Positions 53,287-63,171 are shown, counted from the first letter of the stretch. The stretch is DNA of 64,000 nucleotides from Thalassotalea mangrovi (GCF_005116735.1 NZ_SWDB01000007.1:1-64000); one strand, 5' to 3'. Translations and numbers: made by a program. The notes: generated by a model from the sequence alone, not told the origin.

Positions 53287-55362
53287 ATGGAATTGTTAGG
53301 CCTGATAGGCTATGGATTCAGTAGCCTAATCTATTTAATATTTTTTCTGTTGCTGCTGGCTTCCCGGCAGCAGTCCCTCGCGGGCACCCTGACCAGATTG
53401 CTCGGTATCACTTTTTGTCTGGCCTCTTTGGTTAGCTGTTGGCAGCTTTACCAGGGCTTCAGCCTGCTTTATGTTTTCGGCTTAGAGGCGCTCAAAAATC
53501 TAATGCTCAGTTTATTGGTACTGGGAATTAAACTTCGCTCTGAATCTTTACGGCATTTATTTTCTCAACGGGAAACTCGGAACTATCTGCTGGCGGTTGT
53601 GGCGCTGATCACTGCTGCCGCATTTAGCCTGGTATACAGGCAAAGTTTTGTCTGGTTATTTATCGGTTTTATGGCGCTGAGTTTGTGGCCACTGGTACTG
53701 CTCGAACAGGTGTTTCGTAATGCTCAGAATCGCGCCCGCTGGGCAGTATGGCCATTCGTTTTCGGTATCGGCAGCATCTTAGTGTTTGATTTTGTGATGT
53801 ATGCTCAAGGGGCATTGATCAACCAGCTGGACTTTAATTTCTGGTACCTGCGTGGCTACCTGAGCGCAGCAATGATGCCGTTTATTTTGCTAAGCTCTAA
53901 ACGCATAAAGAACTGGTCTTCGGACTTATTTGTTTCCCGGGATATCGTGTTTTACAGCTCGATTCTGGTATTGAGCGGCGGTTATCTGTTGCTGCTAGCC
54001 TTTGCTGGTTACATTATTCGCTTTCTTGAAGGGCAATGGAGCGAAATGCTCAGCATTGCATTTATGTGCCTTGGCTTGCTGGTGTTGTTCGCCATTTTAC
54101 TGACTCAGAATTTCCGTAATCGAATTCGGGTATTTATTTCCAAACATTTCTTTGCCAACCGCTATGACTACCGACTCGAGTGGCTTAATTTAATCTCGGC
54201 CATCGAACGAGGAGCCGGTGATGATATTTATGAGAATGCCTGCGCCGCCCTTGCCGAAGTGTTACAACTCGATGGCTGTATCTATCTGCAGTTAAATAAT
54301 ATCAATCGTTTGGCTGTGATGAACCATGGGCAGTTAAAGCCGGGCACTGCTTCAATGCAGGAGCTGGATGGTCTGGTGAGGTATTTCCAGCAGCAAAGCT
54401 GGATCATTGATTTAGGCGAATATGACAAATCACCACAGACCTATCAGGACCTGAAACTTCAACATCATACCCTGCGCAATGAGAACATTGAGGTTCTGGT
54501 GCCAGTATATTTTCAGCAACAACTAACAGGTGTATTCGCGATGACGCGGCCGGCCACGAAAGGATTTTTGAACTGGGAGGACCGTGATTTTCTGTTTGCC
54601 CTGACCAAGCAGTTGGGCAACTACCTGTCGTTGCAAGAGGCACAACGGCAGTTGGCTCAAACTCAGCAATTTGCTGTATTTCACCGCATGTCAGCTTTTG
54701 TATTACATGATTTAAAAAATATTCAGGCACAGCTTGGCCTGATCACTACGAATGCTGAACGGCATCGGGAAAATCCGGAATTCATTAATGATGTATTTGC
54801 TACCGTCAACTCCGCCAGTATGCGCCTGCAAAAAGTGGTGCGGCAGCTAGCCAGTAAATCGATGGAGAAAATCAAAGAGCCGAATCAGCAGGTCGAGGTC
54901 AAGTCATTACTGGAACAAGTGGTAAAACTTGCCAACATGCATACGCCCCAAGTGTCTTTACGGTGTCCGGCAGGGTTGTATGTATTTACCGATAAAGAGC
55001 GTTTTGCTGGTGTATTGATGCATTTAATTGAGAATGCTCAGCAAGCCAGCGATAGCAATAAAAAGGTGCAACTCGTTGGCGAAAAACAAGAAAATAGACT
55101 AATTCTTACTATAAGTGATAAGGGCTGCGGGATGAGCCAGGAGTTTATCCGGGAGAAACTTTTTACCCCATTTTCGACCACTAAAGGTAATGCAGGAATG
55201 GGCATCGGTGTGTACGAAGCCCGGCAGTTTTTTGAAGAAAACTGTGGCGTGCTGTCGGTCGACAGTGAAGTTGGCACAGGAACAACATTCACCATTGAAA
55301 TGTCGTTGAGCAATTATCAGGAAATCGGATATAACAATCATGGAAAAATTATTAATTGTTGA
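53287..55362 (+). CDS. prsK: XrtA/PEP-CTERM system histidine kinase PrsK
   Basis: A 691-residue sensor kinase. About eight membrane segments fill residues 1-280, a GAF-like domain covers about 310-440, and the kinase core follows with the phospho-acceptor His in FVLHDLKNIQAQL. The ATPase domain shows LIENAQQAS (N box), SDKGCGMS (G1) and TTKGNAGMGIGVYEAR (G2). This architecture is the PrsK family that regulates exosortase/PEP-CTERM and exopolysaccharide genes. It overlaps prsR by 23 bases. Confidence 0.93.
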   Translation: MELLGLIGYGFSSLIYLIFFLLLLASRQQSLAGTLTRLLGITFCLASLVSCWQLYQGFSLLYVFGLEALKNLMLSLLVLGIKLRSESLRHLFSQRETRNYLLAVVALITAAAFSLVYRQSFVWLFIGFMALSLWPLVLLEQVFRNAQNRARWAVWPFVFGIGSILVFDFVMYAQGALINQLDFNFWYLRGYLSAAMMPFILLSSKRIKNWSSDLFVSRDIVFYSSILVLSGGYLLLLAFAGYIIRFLEGQWSEMLSIAFMCLGLLVLFAILLTQNFRNRIRVFISKHFFANRYDYRLEWLNLISAIERGAGDDIYENACAALAEVLQLDGCIYLQLNNINRLAVMNHGQLKPGTASMQELDGLVRYFQQQSWIIDLGEYDKSPQTYQDLKLQHHTLRNENIEVLVPVYFQQQLTGVFAMTRPATKGFLNWEDRDFLFALTKQLGNYLSLQEAQRQLAQTQQFAVFHRMSAFVLHDLKNIQAQLGLITTNAERHRENPEFINDVFATVNSASMRLQKVVRQLASKSMEKIKEPNQQVEVKSLLEQVVKLANMHTPQVSLRCPAGLYVFTDKERFAGVLMHLIENAQQASDSNKKVQLVGEKQENRLILTISDKGCGMSQEFIREKLFTPFSTTKGNAGMGIGVYEARQFFEENCGVLSVDSEVGTGTTFTIEMSLSNYQEIGYNNHGKIINC

Positions 55363-56698
55363 TGATGACGAAGGAATCCAGAAGCAGTTGAAATGGAGCT
55401 TGTCTAATTATCAAACCATTTTCGCCACCAATCGCCAGACTGCGATCAATGCACTTCGGTTACATGAACCGAAGGTGGTATTACTTGATTTAGGGTTGCC
55501 GCCAGACACCGCGAACGCTAGTGAAGGTTTGAAAACGCTGGAAGAGATTATCGCCCTGGCGCCGTTTACCAAAGTGGTGGTAATCACCGGTAATGATGAC
55601 CATCAGGTTGCCTTAAAGGCGATCGCGAATGGCGCCTACGATTTTTATCAAAAGCCTCTTGATGCCGATGTCATTAATGTCATTGTTGATCGAGCAAATA
55701 ACGTTTCTTCGATTGAAAAAGAGAATCGCATTATCCGTGAGCTGGCCGGGGTAGATTTTGGCATAATCGGCAGTAGTGAGGTTATGGAGAACCTTCGCAT
55801 TCGGGTGAAGCGGATAGCGCCGACGGAAATTACTACCTTATTACTCGGTGAGAGTGGTACAGGCAAAGAAGTCGTTGCAACCGCCATTCATAAATTCAGC
55901 AATCGCAAAAAGAAACCTTTTGTGGCGATAAACTGTGCTTCGATTCCTGACACTCTGCTAGAGAGCGAGCTATTTGGTTTTGAAAAAGGCGCCTTCACCG
56001 GGGCACATCGAACGACCAAAGGAAAAATCGAGATGGCTCAGGGAGGGACTCTTTTTCTTGATGAAATCGGCGACATGCCATTTAATCTTCAGGCTAAGTT
56101 ATTGCGGTTTTTGCAGGAAAGGGTGATTGAGCGTATCGGTGGTCGGGCGGAAATCCCTGTTGACGTCAGGGTAGTTTGTGCGACCAATCAAAACCTGGAA
56201 CAAATGGTGGCAGATAAAACCTTCCGTGAGGATCTCTATTATCGAATCAGCGAAATGGTATTTTCGATACCACCGCTAAAAGAACGGGAATATGATGTGC
56301 TGATTCTGGGGCAGTATTTCTTATTGCAGTATGCCAAAGATTACAATGTCAAAGTACAGGGCTTTTCCGATTCCGCAGCGAATGCGATGAAAAGTTATCA
56401 TTGGCCCGGTAACATCAGGGAATTACAAAATAAAATTAAATCGGCGGTGATTCTTGCCACCGGAGGCCTGGTCAAAGCTGATGACCTTGGCTTTAATGAG
56501 CTCGATGAATCCGCATCGCCATTAGAGCTGAATCTCAGGGTGGTTCGGGAAAGAGCTGAATCGCGGGCGGTAAGTAAGGCATACGCGTTGGCCGACGGTA
56601 ATATGAGTCGAACTGCCGAGCTGCTCGGCGTCACTCGACCCACTTTGTATGCCTTAGTTGAAAAGTATTCGATGCAGCTAAAGTCTCAGGAGGCCTGA
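55340..56698 (+). CDS. prsR: PEP-CTERM-box sigma-54 response regulator PrsR
   Basis: A 452-residue NtrC-type activator. The receiver domain (residues 1-125) has DDDEG and phospho-acceptor DLGLPP. The sigma-54 AAA+ domain has Walker A GESGTGKE, the sigma-54 contact loop GAFTGA and GGTLFLDEIGDMP. A C-terminal Fis-type HTH (MSRTAELLGVTRPTLYALVEKY) follows. It is the cognate partner of PrsK, with overlapping genes. Targets should have sigma-54 promoters. None was confidently found in the intergenic regions of the adjacent polysaccharide genes. Confidence 0.94.
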   Translation: MEKLLIVDDDEGIQKQLKWSLSNYQTIFATNRQTAINALRLHEPKVVLLDLGLPPDTANASEGLKTLEEIIALAPFTKVVVITGNDDHQVALKAIANGAYDFYQKPLDADVINVIVDRANNVSSIEKENRIIRELAGVDFGIIGSSEVMENLRIRVKRIAPTEITTLLLGESGTGKEVVATAIHKFSNRKKKPFVAINCASIPDTLLESELFGFEKGAFTGAHRTTKGKIEMAQGGTLFLDEIGDMPFNLQAKLLRFLQERVIERIGGRAEIPVDVRVVCATNQNLEQMVADKTFREDLYYRISEMVFSIPPLKEREYDVLILGQYFLLQYAKDYNVKVQGFSDSAANAMKSYHWPGNIRELQNKIKSAVILATGGLVKADDLGFNELDESASPLELNLRVVRERAESRAVSKAYALADGNMSRTAELLGVTRPTLYALVEKYSMQLKSQEA

Positions 56699-56703
56699 TT
56701 CTG

Positions 56704-56730
56704 AGTGGGTCTGTGAGTTACAGGCCCACT
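56704..56730. terminator. Hairpin between convergent prsR and the XrtA ATPase gene
   Basis: AGTGGGTCTGT (56704-56714) and ACAGGCCCACT (56720-56730) form an 11-bp stem with one T-G wobble and a 5-base loop. No T tract follows, so efficiency is uncertain, but it lies right after the prsR stop between convergent genes. Confidence 0.55.
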
Positions 56731-56796
56731 ACTGAAACGCATGGGGCAGGACTTTGGCACCGGTAATTATTCGATAATGTTTAGGCGCAGGCATGG

Positions 56797-58152
56797 TTAC
56801 ATGCCGACTCGCTTGTTACCGTCATCCGTATGTCGTTCAAGAATGCTCATCTGGTCTTCATTTAGGACAATTTCTTCGTTATTGATTTTCTCTTCCAGGG
56901 CTTTGACCCGTTTCGTATAATTCTCGAGATTATGTTTTAACCAGATTGAACGAATCGCCGAACCAGAAATGTCGACGCCATCATGACGCAGAGCTTCGCT
57001 GGCCTTATACTGACCATCATCCGGATGGGAAATAGCATAGTCAATCACCGCTTGTTCGGTGACCGGGTCGATGACCTTCTTTGGGCCTTCTGCCCTCGAT
57101 TGCTGGCGTTCCGTTGCCAGAGCTACCTTTTGCTCGATTAGTCTGTCGAGATCGCGACTGATAGACATTTTATGATCGATACTTTCCTGCAAATAATCGG
57201 CAATCTTTTTTAATGACTTTAAGATACGTTTATCAACCAGACGCGCATTTTTCCCCGTGGATTTTGTTTTGCCCGACGGCTTTATTTTGGTGGTAGCCTC
57301 ATTACTAACGGGTACTTGCGACTGACTGGGTTGTGAGGTGCTAAGTTCTTCGGCAAATTCTTCACTAACGGCCTGCAGGTCTTCACGAATCAGGAACCGC
57401 TTATTGTTCAAAAAGCCATACAGCAGGACCCGGTCGACAAATAAATTGATTTTACGGGGAATGCCTAATGTTTTTTGCTTAATAAATTCATAACAGTCAT
57501 CGGCAAATATTTGTAATGGCTTCTCGCTGACCAGCTCGAGGCGATGTTTAATGTACTGGGCAATTTCCTCAGTGGTTAAAGGTTGCAGGTGGCATGAAGC
57601 GATAATACGTTGCCGAAACTGTTCCATCCCCTGGCTCTGGATTATCGGTTTTAACTCTTCCTGGCCGAGCAGGAAACTTTGTAGCAGCGGCCTATTGTTA
57701 CGTTGAAAGTTGGAAAGCATACGTAACTCTTCAACGGTTTCGGCAGGAAGGTTTTGCGCCTCATCGACGAGTAATAATGCCCTTTTTCCCTGGCTGTTGA
57801 GAGCCAGCAAATGTTGTTCTATGGCTTGTAACAGGCTTGCTTTGCTGCGTTTTTCCACTGGCATTTTAAACTTTCGGGCAATAGCCCTGAGAAGGTCTTC
57901 CGGCGACAATTTAGTCGTAACAATCTGCACAGCCTCTATAGAAGAATCTTTAATGCGATGCAGAAGGCTTTGAGCAAGCATGGTTTTTCCGGTTCCAATT
58001 GGACCGGTAATGACAATGAAGCCTTCTCCCTGCTCGAGGCCATATTGCAGATAGGAAAGAGCCTGCGTGTGTTTAGCAGAACCAAAAAAGAACTTTGGAT
58101 CTGGATTTAATTGGAAGGGTTTGGCTGTAAAGCCATAAAAATTCTCATACAT
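56797..58152 (-). CDS. XrtA-associated ATPase with C-terminal helix-turn-helix extension
   Basis: A 451-residue ExeA/GspA-type AAA+ ATPase. The start MYENFYGFTAKPFQLNPDPKF, Walker A GPIGTGKT and Walker B LLLVDEAQNLP identify the PEP-CTERM/XrtA-associated ATPase family (TIGR03015 type). A polar linker (about 275-310) leads to a C-terminal region (about 362-421) reading like a transposase-type HTH (SEALRHDGVDISGSAIRSIW, then KHNLENYTKRVKALEEK). It is the last gene of the leftward exopolysaccharide operon, starting 1 base after the outer-membrane protein gene. Confidence 0.9.
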   Translation of the reverse strand: MYENFYGFTAKPFQLNPDPKFFFGSAKHTQALSYLQYGLEQGEGFIVITGPIGTGKTMLAQSLLHRIKDSSIEAVQIVTTKLSPEDLLRAIARKFKMPVEKRSKASLLQAIEQHLLALNSQGKRALLLVDEAQNLPAETVEELRMLSNFQRNNRPLLQSFLLGQEELKPIIQSQGMEQFRQRIIASCHLQPLTTEEIAQYIKHRLELVSEKPLQIFADDCYEFIKQKTLGIPRKINLFVDRVLLYGFLNNKRFLIREDLQAVSEEFAEELSTSQPSQSQVPVSNEATTKIKPSGKTKSTGKNARLVDKRILKSLKKIADYLQESIDHKMSISRDLDRLIEQKVALATERQQSRAEGPKKVIDPVTEQAVIDYAISHPDDGQYKASEALRHDGVDISGSAIRSIWLKHNLENYTKRVKALEEKINNEEIVLNEDQMSILERHTDDGNKRVGM

Positions 58153-58153
58153 A

Positions 58154-59773
58154 TCAAAACTCTTTTACCAGTTCTATGCCAATGCGATTTTCATTGTAAT
58201 TTAATAAAAATCGGTTTGAATTACGGTTTAAGTGTTGACCGTAAATGGTTAATGTTAATGTGGAATTTAATTCTTCATTCCATTCCGCTGCCCAGATACG
58301 GTAGTGATCGATTTGCGCTTCAGCCTCATCAAAATCCCGATCGAAGTCGTTCTTAATGTAGGAAAAACTTGCATCCACGGTGGCATTGCGGGTGACTTCG
58401 CGTGATGCGCCAATATTGAAATATTCGTATATATCATCATCACCGAACTCAAGTTCGGTGCGCTTGGTTTTGCGTATGCCAAGGTGGTAGGTAGTGCGCT
58501 TTAGCGCCAGCGAAGTGCTGAAGTTCAGGGTTTTATTGAGGCTGTAGGTTTCAGACTGGCGCAAACCAACGTCTGAAGCAAAGCCAACAAAGGTATAGCC
58601 AGTCAGATCGAATGATTCATTCGGTCCAACGATACAACTTGAGAAATCGCCCGGTGTTAAGCCAAGACACCAGACTTCGAGTTGTTGGTCGACAAAGTTG
58701 TATCGGTCAAATAACTCAATGGCCTCATTATAAGCCAGCGTGGTGGTTAGCTTGCGCATTCTGTGACGAAATGATGCCTGGTAGGCATCGCCATAAAAGC
58801 GTTGAAAAAACTTTGCTCGTAACAAGGTTCGGGCGGATGGCTGCCAATTGATTGCACCACTGATATAATCTTCAGGGGGGGCGAGAAAATCAACATCGGG
58901 TTGATTTGCGGAATCTTCATCTACCTGGTTCCAGGCAAGATCCACATCGAGACTGTCGATAATTTGCCAGCGGATACCGAATCCAAAAGAGGAGGTGCCC
59001 TGAATCTGGGTATCGAGCAGGTTACCTTCGGTGTCTTCATCGTAAAAGCGCACAAATGGATTTAATTTAAACCCGGTTATCCAGCCTATGACGATATCGG
59101 CGTTCCAATATTGTCCACTTCGACGGTTATTTGACGTGTCGAGGATTTGCCCACTAGCGTCCCAAAATATATTTCTTGCAGCATTACCACTGCGCGTATT
59201 GAAAAAACCACTATACCCTTCACGATCGCCAATCGCGTCCTGAGCTGTGTCATAGAGATAGGCCAGTTGTGCCGATGTGGTGACCGAACTAGACGTGACA
59301 TTGTATTCAAGACCGGCACGAAATCGCTGAAACTGCACCGTATTGCCTGCGACCAGGTCAGCCAACGCGTTTCTGGCGCTGTTTTCGGCGACATTATCAA
59401 TCGAATAAGTTGCAAACGCGGCCATGCCTTCCGGCCACAATTCAATGCGACCCATCGCTTCCATTTGATTAAAGTTATCCCGTTCGCCCAAGTCATGGCT
59501 ATAGAGTACCTGGATGAATTCGTAGTCAATGTCGGCAAGCGCGCCACCAGACACATACTGTGCATTTATACCGGGTGAGATAAGTGTAACAAAACTAATG
59601 GTCTCGTCTGTGGGAGACAGCTCAACGTTATCCGTAACGACCTCTTCAACAGAGACCCGGGGTGTTAAATTCCAAGGTTCTGCTTGGGAAGAAAAGGTTA
59701 AAACAGTGCATATAGCAAGTACAGATATCTTATTGAATAGTCTTATTATCGTATCCGTAACTGTTATTACCAT
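58154..59773 (-). CDS. PEP-CTERM system-associated outer-membrane beta-barrel protein
   Basis: A 539-residue protein with a signal peptide (cleavage near SSQA|EPW). Long beta-strand-rich barrel segments follow throughout, and the C-terminus ends IGIELVKEF with terminal Phe. Position between the XrtA ATPase and the tyrosine autokinase, together with the opening WNLTPRVSVEEVVTDNVELSP, matches the TIGR03016-type family of PEP-CTERM loci. It probably forms the outer-membrane exit for polysaccharide. Its start overlaps the end of the kinase gene by 44 bases. Confidence 0.88.
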   Translation of the reverse strand: MVITVTDTIIRLFNKISVLAICTVLTFSSQAEPWNLTPRVSVEEVVTDNVELSPTDETISFVTLISPGINAQYVSGGALADIDYEFIQVLYSHDLGERDNFNQMEAMGRIELWPEGMAAFATYSIDNVAENSARNALADLVAGNTVQFQRFRAGLEYNVTSSSVTTSAQLAYLYDTAQDAIGDREGYSGFFNTRSGNAARNIFWDASGQILDTSNNRRSGQYWNADIVIGWITGFKLNPFVRFYDEDTEGNLLDTQIQGTSSFGFGIRWQIIDSLDVDLAWNQVDEDSANQPDVDFLAPPEDYISGAINWQPSARTLLRAKFFQRFYGDAYQASFRHRMRKLTTTLAYNEAIELFDRYNFVDQQLEVWCLGLTPGDFSSCIVGPNESFDLTGYTFVGFASDVGLRQSETYSLNKTLNFSTSLALKRTTYHLGIRKTKRTELEFGDDDIYEYFNIGASREVTRNATVDASFSYIKNDFDRDFDEAEAQIDHYRIWAAEWNEELNSTLTLTIYGQHLNRNSNRFLLNYNENRIGIELVKEF

Positions 59774-60758
59774 ATAATTCCTTATGCGATTGTAATGCTT
59801 TATTTAACACCAGTCCTTTCGCTAAATCTTCATTTAACATGGCACAGGCTCGATTAACTTTTTGTATCGATGTTTTATTTTCTTCTACCGCGATTATGGC
59901 TTGCCCCATAAGTTGTGATAATGCCGCTGTTTCCGTTAAACCGAGAATCGGTGGGCAATCGAAAATAACGATTCGATCCGGATAACGGCTTGCCAATTCT
60001 TCTACCAGAGCCGTCATCTTGGCACTGGCAAGCAATTCATTGGCCAGGTAATGAGGGGTACCTGTGGGCATGATTTTTAGTTTTGCTACATTAGTCGAGT
60101 AAATAATGTCGCCAGGTTGTTTGACATTTCCCAGCAGGTATTCGATTAACCCTTTGCGTGGCTTGATACCGCAGTGCCGCAACACACTGGGTTTATAGAT
60201 GTCTGCATCGACCAGTAATACGGTTTTGTCCTGTTCTGCGGCAATACTCAGCGCCAGATTAATGGCAATGAAGGTTTTACCTTCATCGGCAAGTGCGCTG
60301 GAGACCATCACCAGGTTTGGATGTTTCACATTGTTGGCTTTTGAGGTCAGGGCGTTTCCTAACAGGTTACGTTTGATTTCCCGAAACTCCTCCTGAATGC
60401 CATGATTACGAGAACTGTCCTGAGAGGTCAGGAAGCCCAGGTTTTCCAGCATCTCCAGGTCAAGCTGTAATACGGAATCGTCTTCATCGTCGCGACGTGC
60501 GGTGATTGACTCCATTTCGCTGACGTCATTATCTTTAACCGAGAGGCTTTCATTGACTTCACCAGCGACATGTTCAGGCTGCGCCTGTGCCGCTTTCTCG
60601 ACAACGCTCCCAGTATCCGCATTCGAATCTGCACTGGATTGCACATTTTTCTGTGTAATGTTTTGCTCGGTGGATGAATCGGCGTCTACTCCCTCTTGTT
60701 TAGCTTTACTGGCTAAATCGGCTTGCTTTTTCGCGAGTGCTTGTTCAATGGTAGACAT
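59730..60758 (-). CDS. XrtA-associated tyrosine autokinase (BY-kinase)
   Basis: A 342-residue cytoplasmic bacterial tyrosine kinase that drives polysaccharide chain-length control. After an acidic N-terminal linker (to about 125), it has Walker A SALADEGKT, Walker A' VLLVDADIYKPS and Walker B IVIFDCPPILG. The C-terminal tail has clustered Tyr (ELYGNNSYGYDNK) for autophosphorylation. The ATG at 60756-60758 (MSTIEQALAKKQ) is the normal family start; the open frame 55 codons upstream lies inside the chain-length gene. It begins 1 base after that gene's stop. Confidence 0.93.
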   Translation of the reverse strand: MSTIEQALAKKQADLASKAKQEGVDADSSTEQNITQKNVQSSADSNADTGSVVEKAAQAQPEHVAGEVNESLSVKDNDVSEMESITARRDDEDDSVLQLDLEMLENLGFLTSQDSSRNHGIQEEFREIKRNLLGNALTSKANNVKHPNLVMVSSALADEGKTFIAINLALSIAAEQDKTVLLVDADIYKPSVLRHCGIKPRKGLIEYLLGNVKQPGDIIYSTNVAKLKIMPTGTPHYLANELLASAKMTALVEELASRYPDRIVIFDCPPILGLTETAALSQLMGQAIIAVEENKTSIQKVNRACAMLNEDLAKGLVLNKALQSHKELYGNNSYGYDNKTIQ

Positions 60759-60759
60759 A

Positions 60760-62361
60760 TCAATACACCTTAGTTTGTTGAGTTTGCGGAGCCTGACTGG
60801 AGGTCGAGTAACCGATAAATCCCGCAAGTAAGACCAATAACAAAATATTTGAAATGATAAACATGCGGGTCTTGCGTGTTTCTTTATCGAGTAACCCCAT
60901 GGAGCTTGTCGCCGTAACCACACCCATAACCGGCATATTCAATGCGCGAGATAATTGATTGGATGAAACGACAATAGGGTTCGCCTGAGTCATCATAAAT
61001 GCCGCGCCAGTACCTGCTCCGAGGCCGAGAACCAGAACACCTAAGTAAAACAGAATCCGATAGGGGCCACTTGGTTCGAGCGGAACCTGAGGTGGATCGA
61101 CTACCCGAAACTGAATCTTGTCTGAGGTTGCATCCGCTTGTTTGGCCATCAATGCGGTTTCTTTGCGGGACAGCAGTTCCTCGTACTTACCTTTGTTGAT
61201 CTCATAGCCACGGTTCAAGGCAACCAGTTCGGCTTCAATATCCGGAATGGTGCGGATTTTTTCAGTCAGTTCATCCACTTGTGCCTGGTAATTGTTAGCC
61301 CGAACCTGTAATGAGGCGATTTCGTTTTCAATTTGGTTAACCAGAATACGCATTTCCTGGTAAACCGGGCTGGCATTGGCAGCGCTAAGGTTGACACTTT
61401 CACCATCCTCGCCCTCGGTAGTTAAGGCGACATAATAGGCTTCAATTTCTTCTTTACGCAGGCGGCTCAGCTCGTCAAGGCGGCGGCGGATTTCAATCAC
61501 GTCTGGATGCTTTTCGGTATAGCTGATCAACGCTGTATCTAAATTGGTTTTAAGGGTTTGAATGCGTTCATCATAAGTGGTTGAAATAGCATCGTTATCA
61601 AGGATGTTTTCTGATAAGGACTGACTGTTTAAGTCCTCTTTCGATAACTGGCCTTGCGCAGATTCAAGCCGACTACGTGCTTCCATCAATTGTAAGTTGG
61701 TGTCACGAAGACGTGTTTTTGCGCCATTTAGGGCACTGTAAAAGCCGCCTGAATCACTTGGCAAAATACCGGTATAACGCTTTTTAAATTCGGTCAGGCG
61801 TTTCTCAGCAATAACCAGCCTGTTTTCATAATCCTGGATTTGTTTGTCGAGGAATTTCTGAGCGGTATCGGTATCGCTTCGTGTTTCACCAAGGGTATTC
61901 TCGATAAATACCGTGAGCGCAGCCTGCACGATATTTTTTGCAAGTTGTGGGTCTTCACCTTCGTAGGAAATGGTGAATATATTCTCCTTGCCAACCGGTT
62001 GGATCGTCATTTTGCTCTTTAAATCGTCAATGATTTCTTCGAATTCTTCTGAATCTTCGGCCTGTAAATCGAGATCGGTCATGCGAGCAATTTTGGTCAG
62101 ATTTGGTCGTCCCAATAAGGTTTTTACCATCAGGCGGACCTGATAATCTGGATCCGTCTCAACCATCAACCCTTCCATCAAAGGCCTGAGCAAAGACTGG
62201 GTATCGACATAAACCTGGGCGCTGGCCTCATATTTATCCGGCAGGGCACTTACTGCCAGCCAACCGATCGGACAAATTATCCATGTTGCTATCAGGATAT
62301 AGTGCTTCTTGGCCCATACGCCCAGCAGTATTTCCTTTATTCTTTCAATTTGTTCGTACAT
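60760..62361 (-). CDS. XrtA-type polysaccharide chain-length determinant (Wzz/EpsF-like)
   Basis: A 533-residue polysaccharide co-polymerase. The N-terminal Wzz domain has a membrane segment (about residues 20-40), then YEASAQVYVDTQSLLRPLM. Long coiled-coil helices fill residues 150-420, and the C-terminal part has two membrane segments (about 435-455 and 505-525). It fits the TIGR03007-type PEP-CTERM chain-length protein that lacks its own kinase domain and pairs with the separate tyrosine autokinase directly downstream. Confidence 0.92.
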   Translation of the reverse strand: MYEQIERIKEILLGVWAKKHYILIATWIICPIGWLAVSALPDKYEASAQVYVDTQSLLRPLMEGLMVETDPDYQVRLMVKTLLGRPNLTKIARMTDLDLQAEDSEEFEEIIDDLKSKMTIQPVGKENIFTISYEGEDPQLAKNIVQAALTVFIENTLGETRSDTDTAQKFLDKQIQDYENRLVIAEKRLTEFKKRYTGILPSDSGGFYSALNGAKTRLRDTNLQLMEARSRLESAQGQLSKEDLNSQSLSENILDNDAISTTYDERIQTLKTNLDTALISYTEKHPDVIEIRRRLDELSRLRKEEIEAYYVALTTEGEDGESVNLSAANASPVYQEMRILVNQIENEIASLQVRANNYQAQVDELTEKIRTIPDIEAELVALNRGYEINKGKYEELLSRKETALMAKQADATSDKIQFRVVDPPQVPLEPSGPYRILFYLGVLVLGLGAGTGAAFMMTQANPIVVSSNQLSRALNMPVMGVVTATSSMGLLDKETRKTRMFIISNILLLVLLAGFIGYSTSSQAPQTQQTKVY

Positions 62362-62386
62362 GATAGGAATTCTTCATTGATGAAAA

Positions 62387-63025
62387 TTAAAACCAAGCTT
62401 CCGGAATAACAATAATATCGCCCGGTAACACATCGACATTTGCGCTGATATCGCCATCTTTAATTAAATCTTCGATATTGAGCAGGTATTGCTTTTGCTC
62501 ACCATTTTCGACCCGTACCAGTACTGATTGGTTACCGTCGGCAAACTGCGTTAGCCCTCCGACCGCAATCATTACGTCGAGTAAGGTCATATTCTGCCCA
62601 TAGCTGACTGCTCGGGGCTGGGACGCTTCGCCAATGACTCGTATTTGCTCACTGTAAGGACCAATGAATCGGTTTACCGTAACGGTGACGATAGGCTCTC
62701 GTAAATAGGTCGAGAGTTGCTCTTCAATCGTACGGGCTAATTGGGTGGGTGTTTTCCCCGAGGCCATAATATCTTCCACCAGGGAAGTGGTAATTTTGCC
62801 ATCAGGACGAACAATAAAGCTGCCCGAGACGTCTGGATTTCGCCAGACAAAGATATTCAACTGGTCACCAGGGCCGATCAAGTAGTTGTAGGAATCCGCA
62901 GTTTCAGTTTGAGCTGGACGGACGGTTGCTGAGGGTAATGATTGGTTTGAACTGCAGCCATTAATTATCCCCAAAAAGATCACAGCTATCATTATCTTTC
63001 TTATAGTCAAAGTTCCTTTCGCCAT
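62387..63025 (-). CDS. XrtA/PEP-CTERM exopolysaccharide export lipoprotein (Wza-like)
   Basis: A 212-residue outer-membrane export protein with a lipobox (GIINGC, Cys about residue 24). The Poly_export domain follows (YLIGPGDQLNIFVWRNPDVSG, RPDGKITTSLVEDI), then a SLBB domain (IRVIGEASQPRAVSYGQNMTLLDVMIAVGG). It is shorter than E. coli Wza and typical of XrtA loci (TIGR03027 type). It is the first gene of the leftward operon, divergent from the sugar transferase. Confidence 0.94.
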   Translation of the reverse strand: MAKGTLTIRKIMIAVIFLGIINGCSSNQSLPSATVRPAQTETADSYNYLIGPGDQLNIFVWRNPDVSGSFIVRPDGKITTSLVEDIMASGKTPTQLARTIEEQLSTYLREPIVTVTVNRFIGPYSEQIRVIGEASQPRAVSYGQNMTLLDVMIAVGGLTQFADGNQSVLVRVENGEQKQYLLNIEDLIKDGDISANVDVLPGDIIVIPEAWF

Positions 63026-63150
63026 AGCTTAATGCCTTCATTGCAAAGATTATTTTTGGTTTATACAAAGGTTAGTTCAAAGATTTAATTTTTGCGCAAA
63101 TTTTGTGGCAAAAATAATCATGACGCTCTGGTTTCTTGAACTATAGTTAA

Positions 63151-63171
63151 TGGGAAATACGGATTTTCCCA
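63151..63171. promoter_or_regulatory. Inverted repeat in the divergent promoter region of the exopolysaccharide locus
   Basis: TGGGAAA (63151-63157), a 7-base centre, and TTTCCCA (63165-63171) form a perfect dyad. It lies 38 bases upstream of the sugar transferase start and between the two divergent transcription units. It may be a regulator site or a leader hairpin. Confidence 0.45.
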
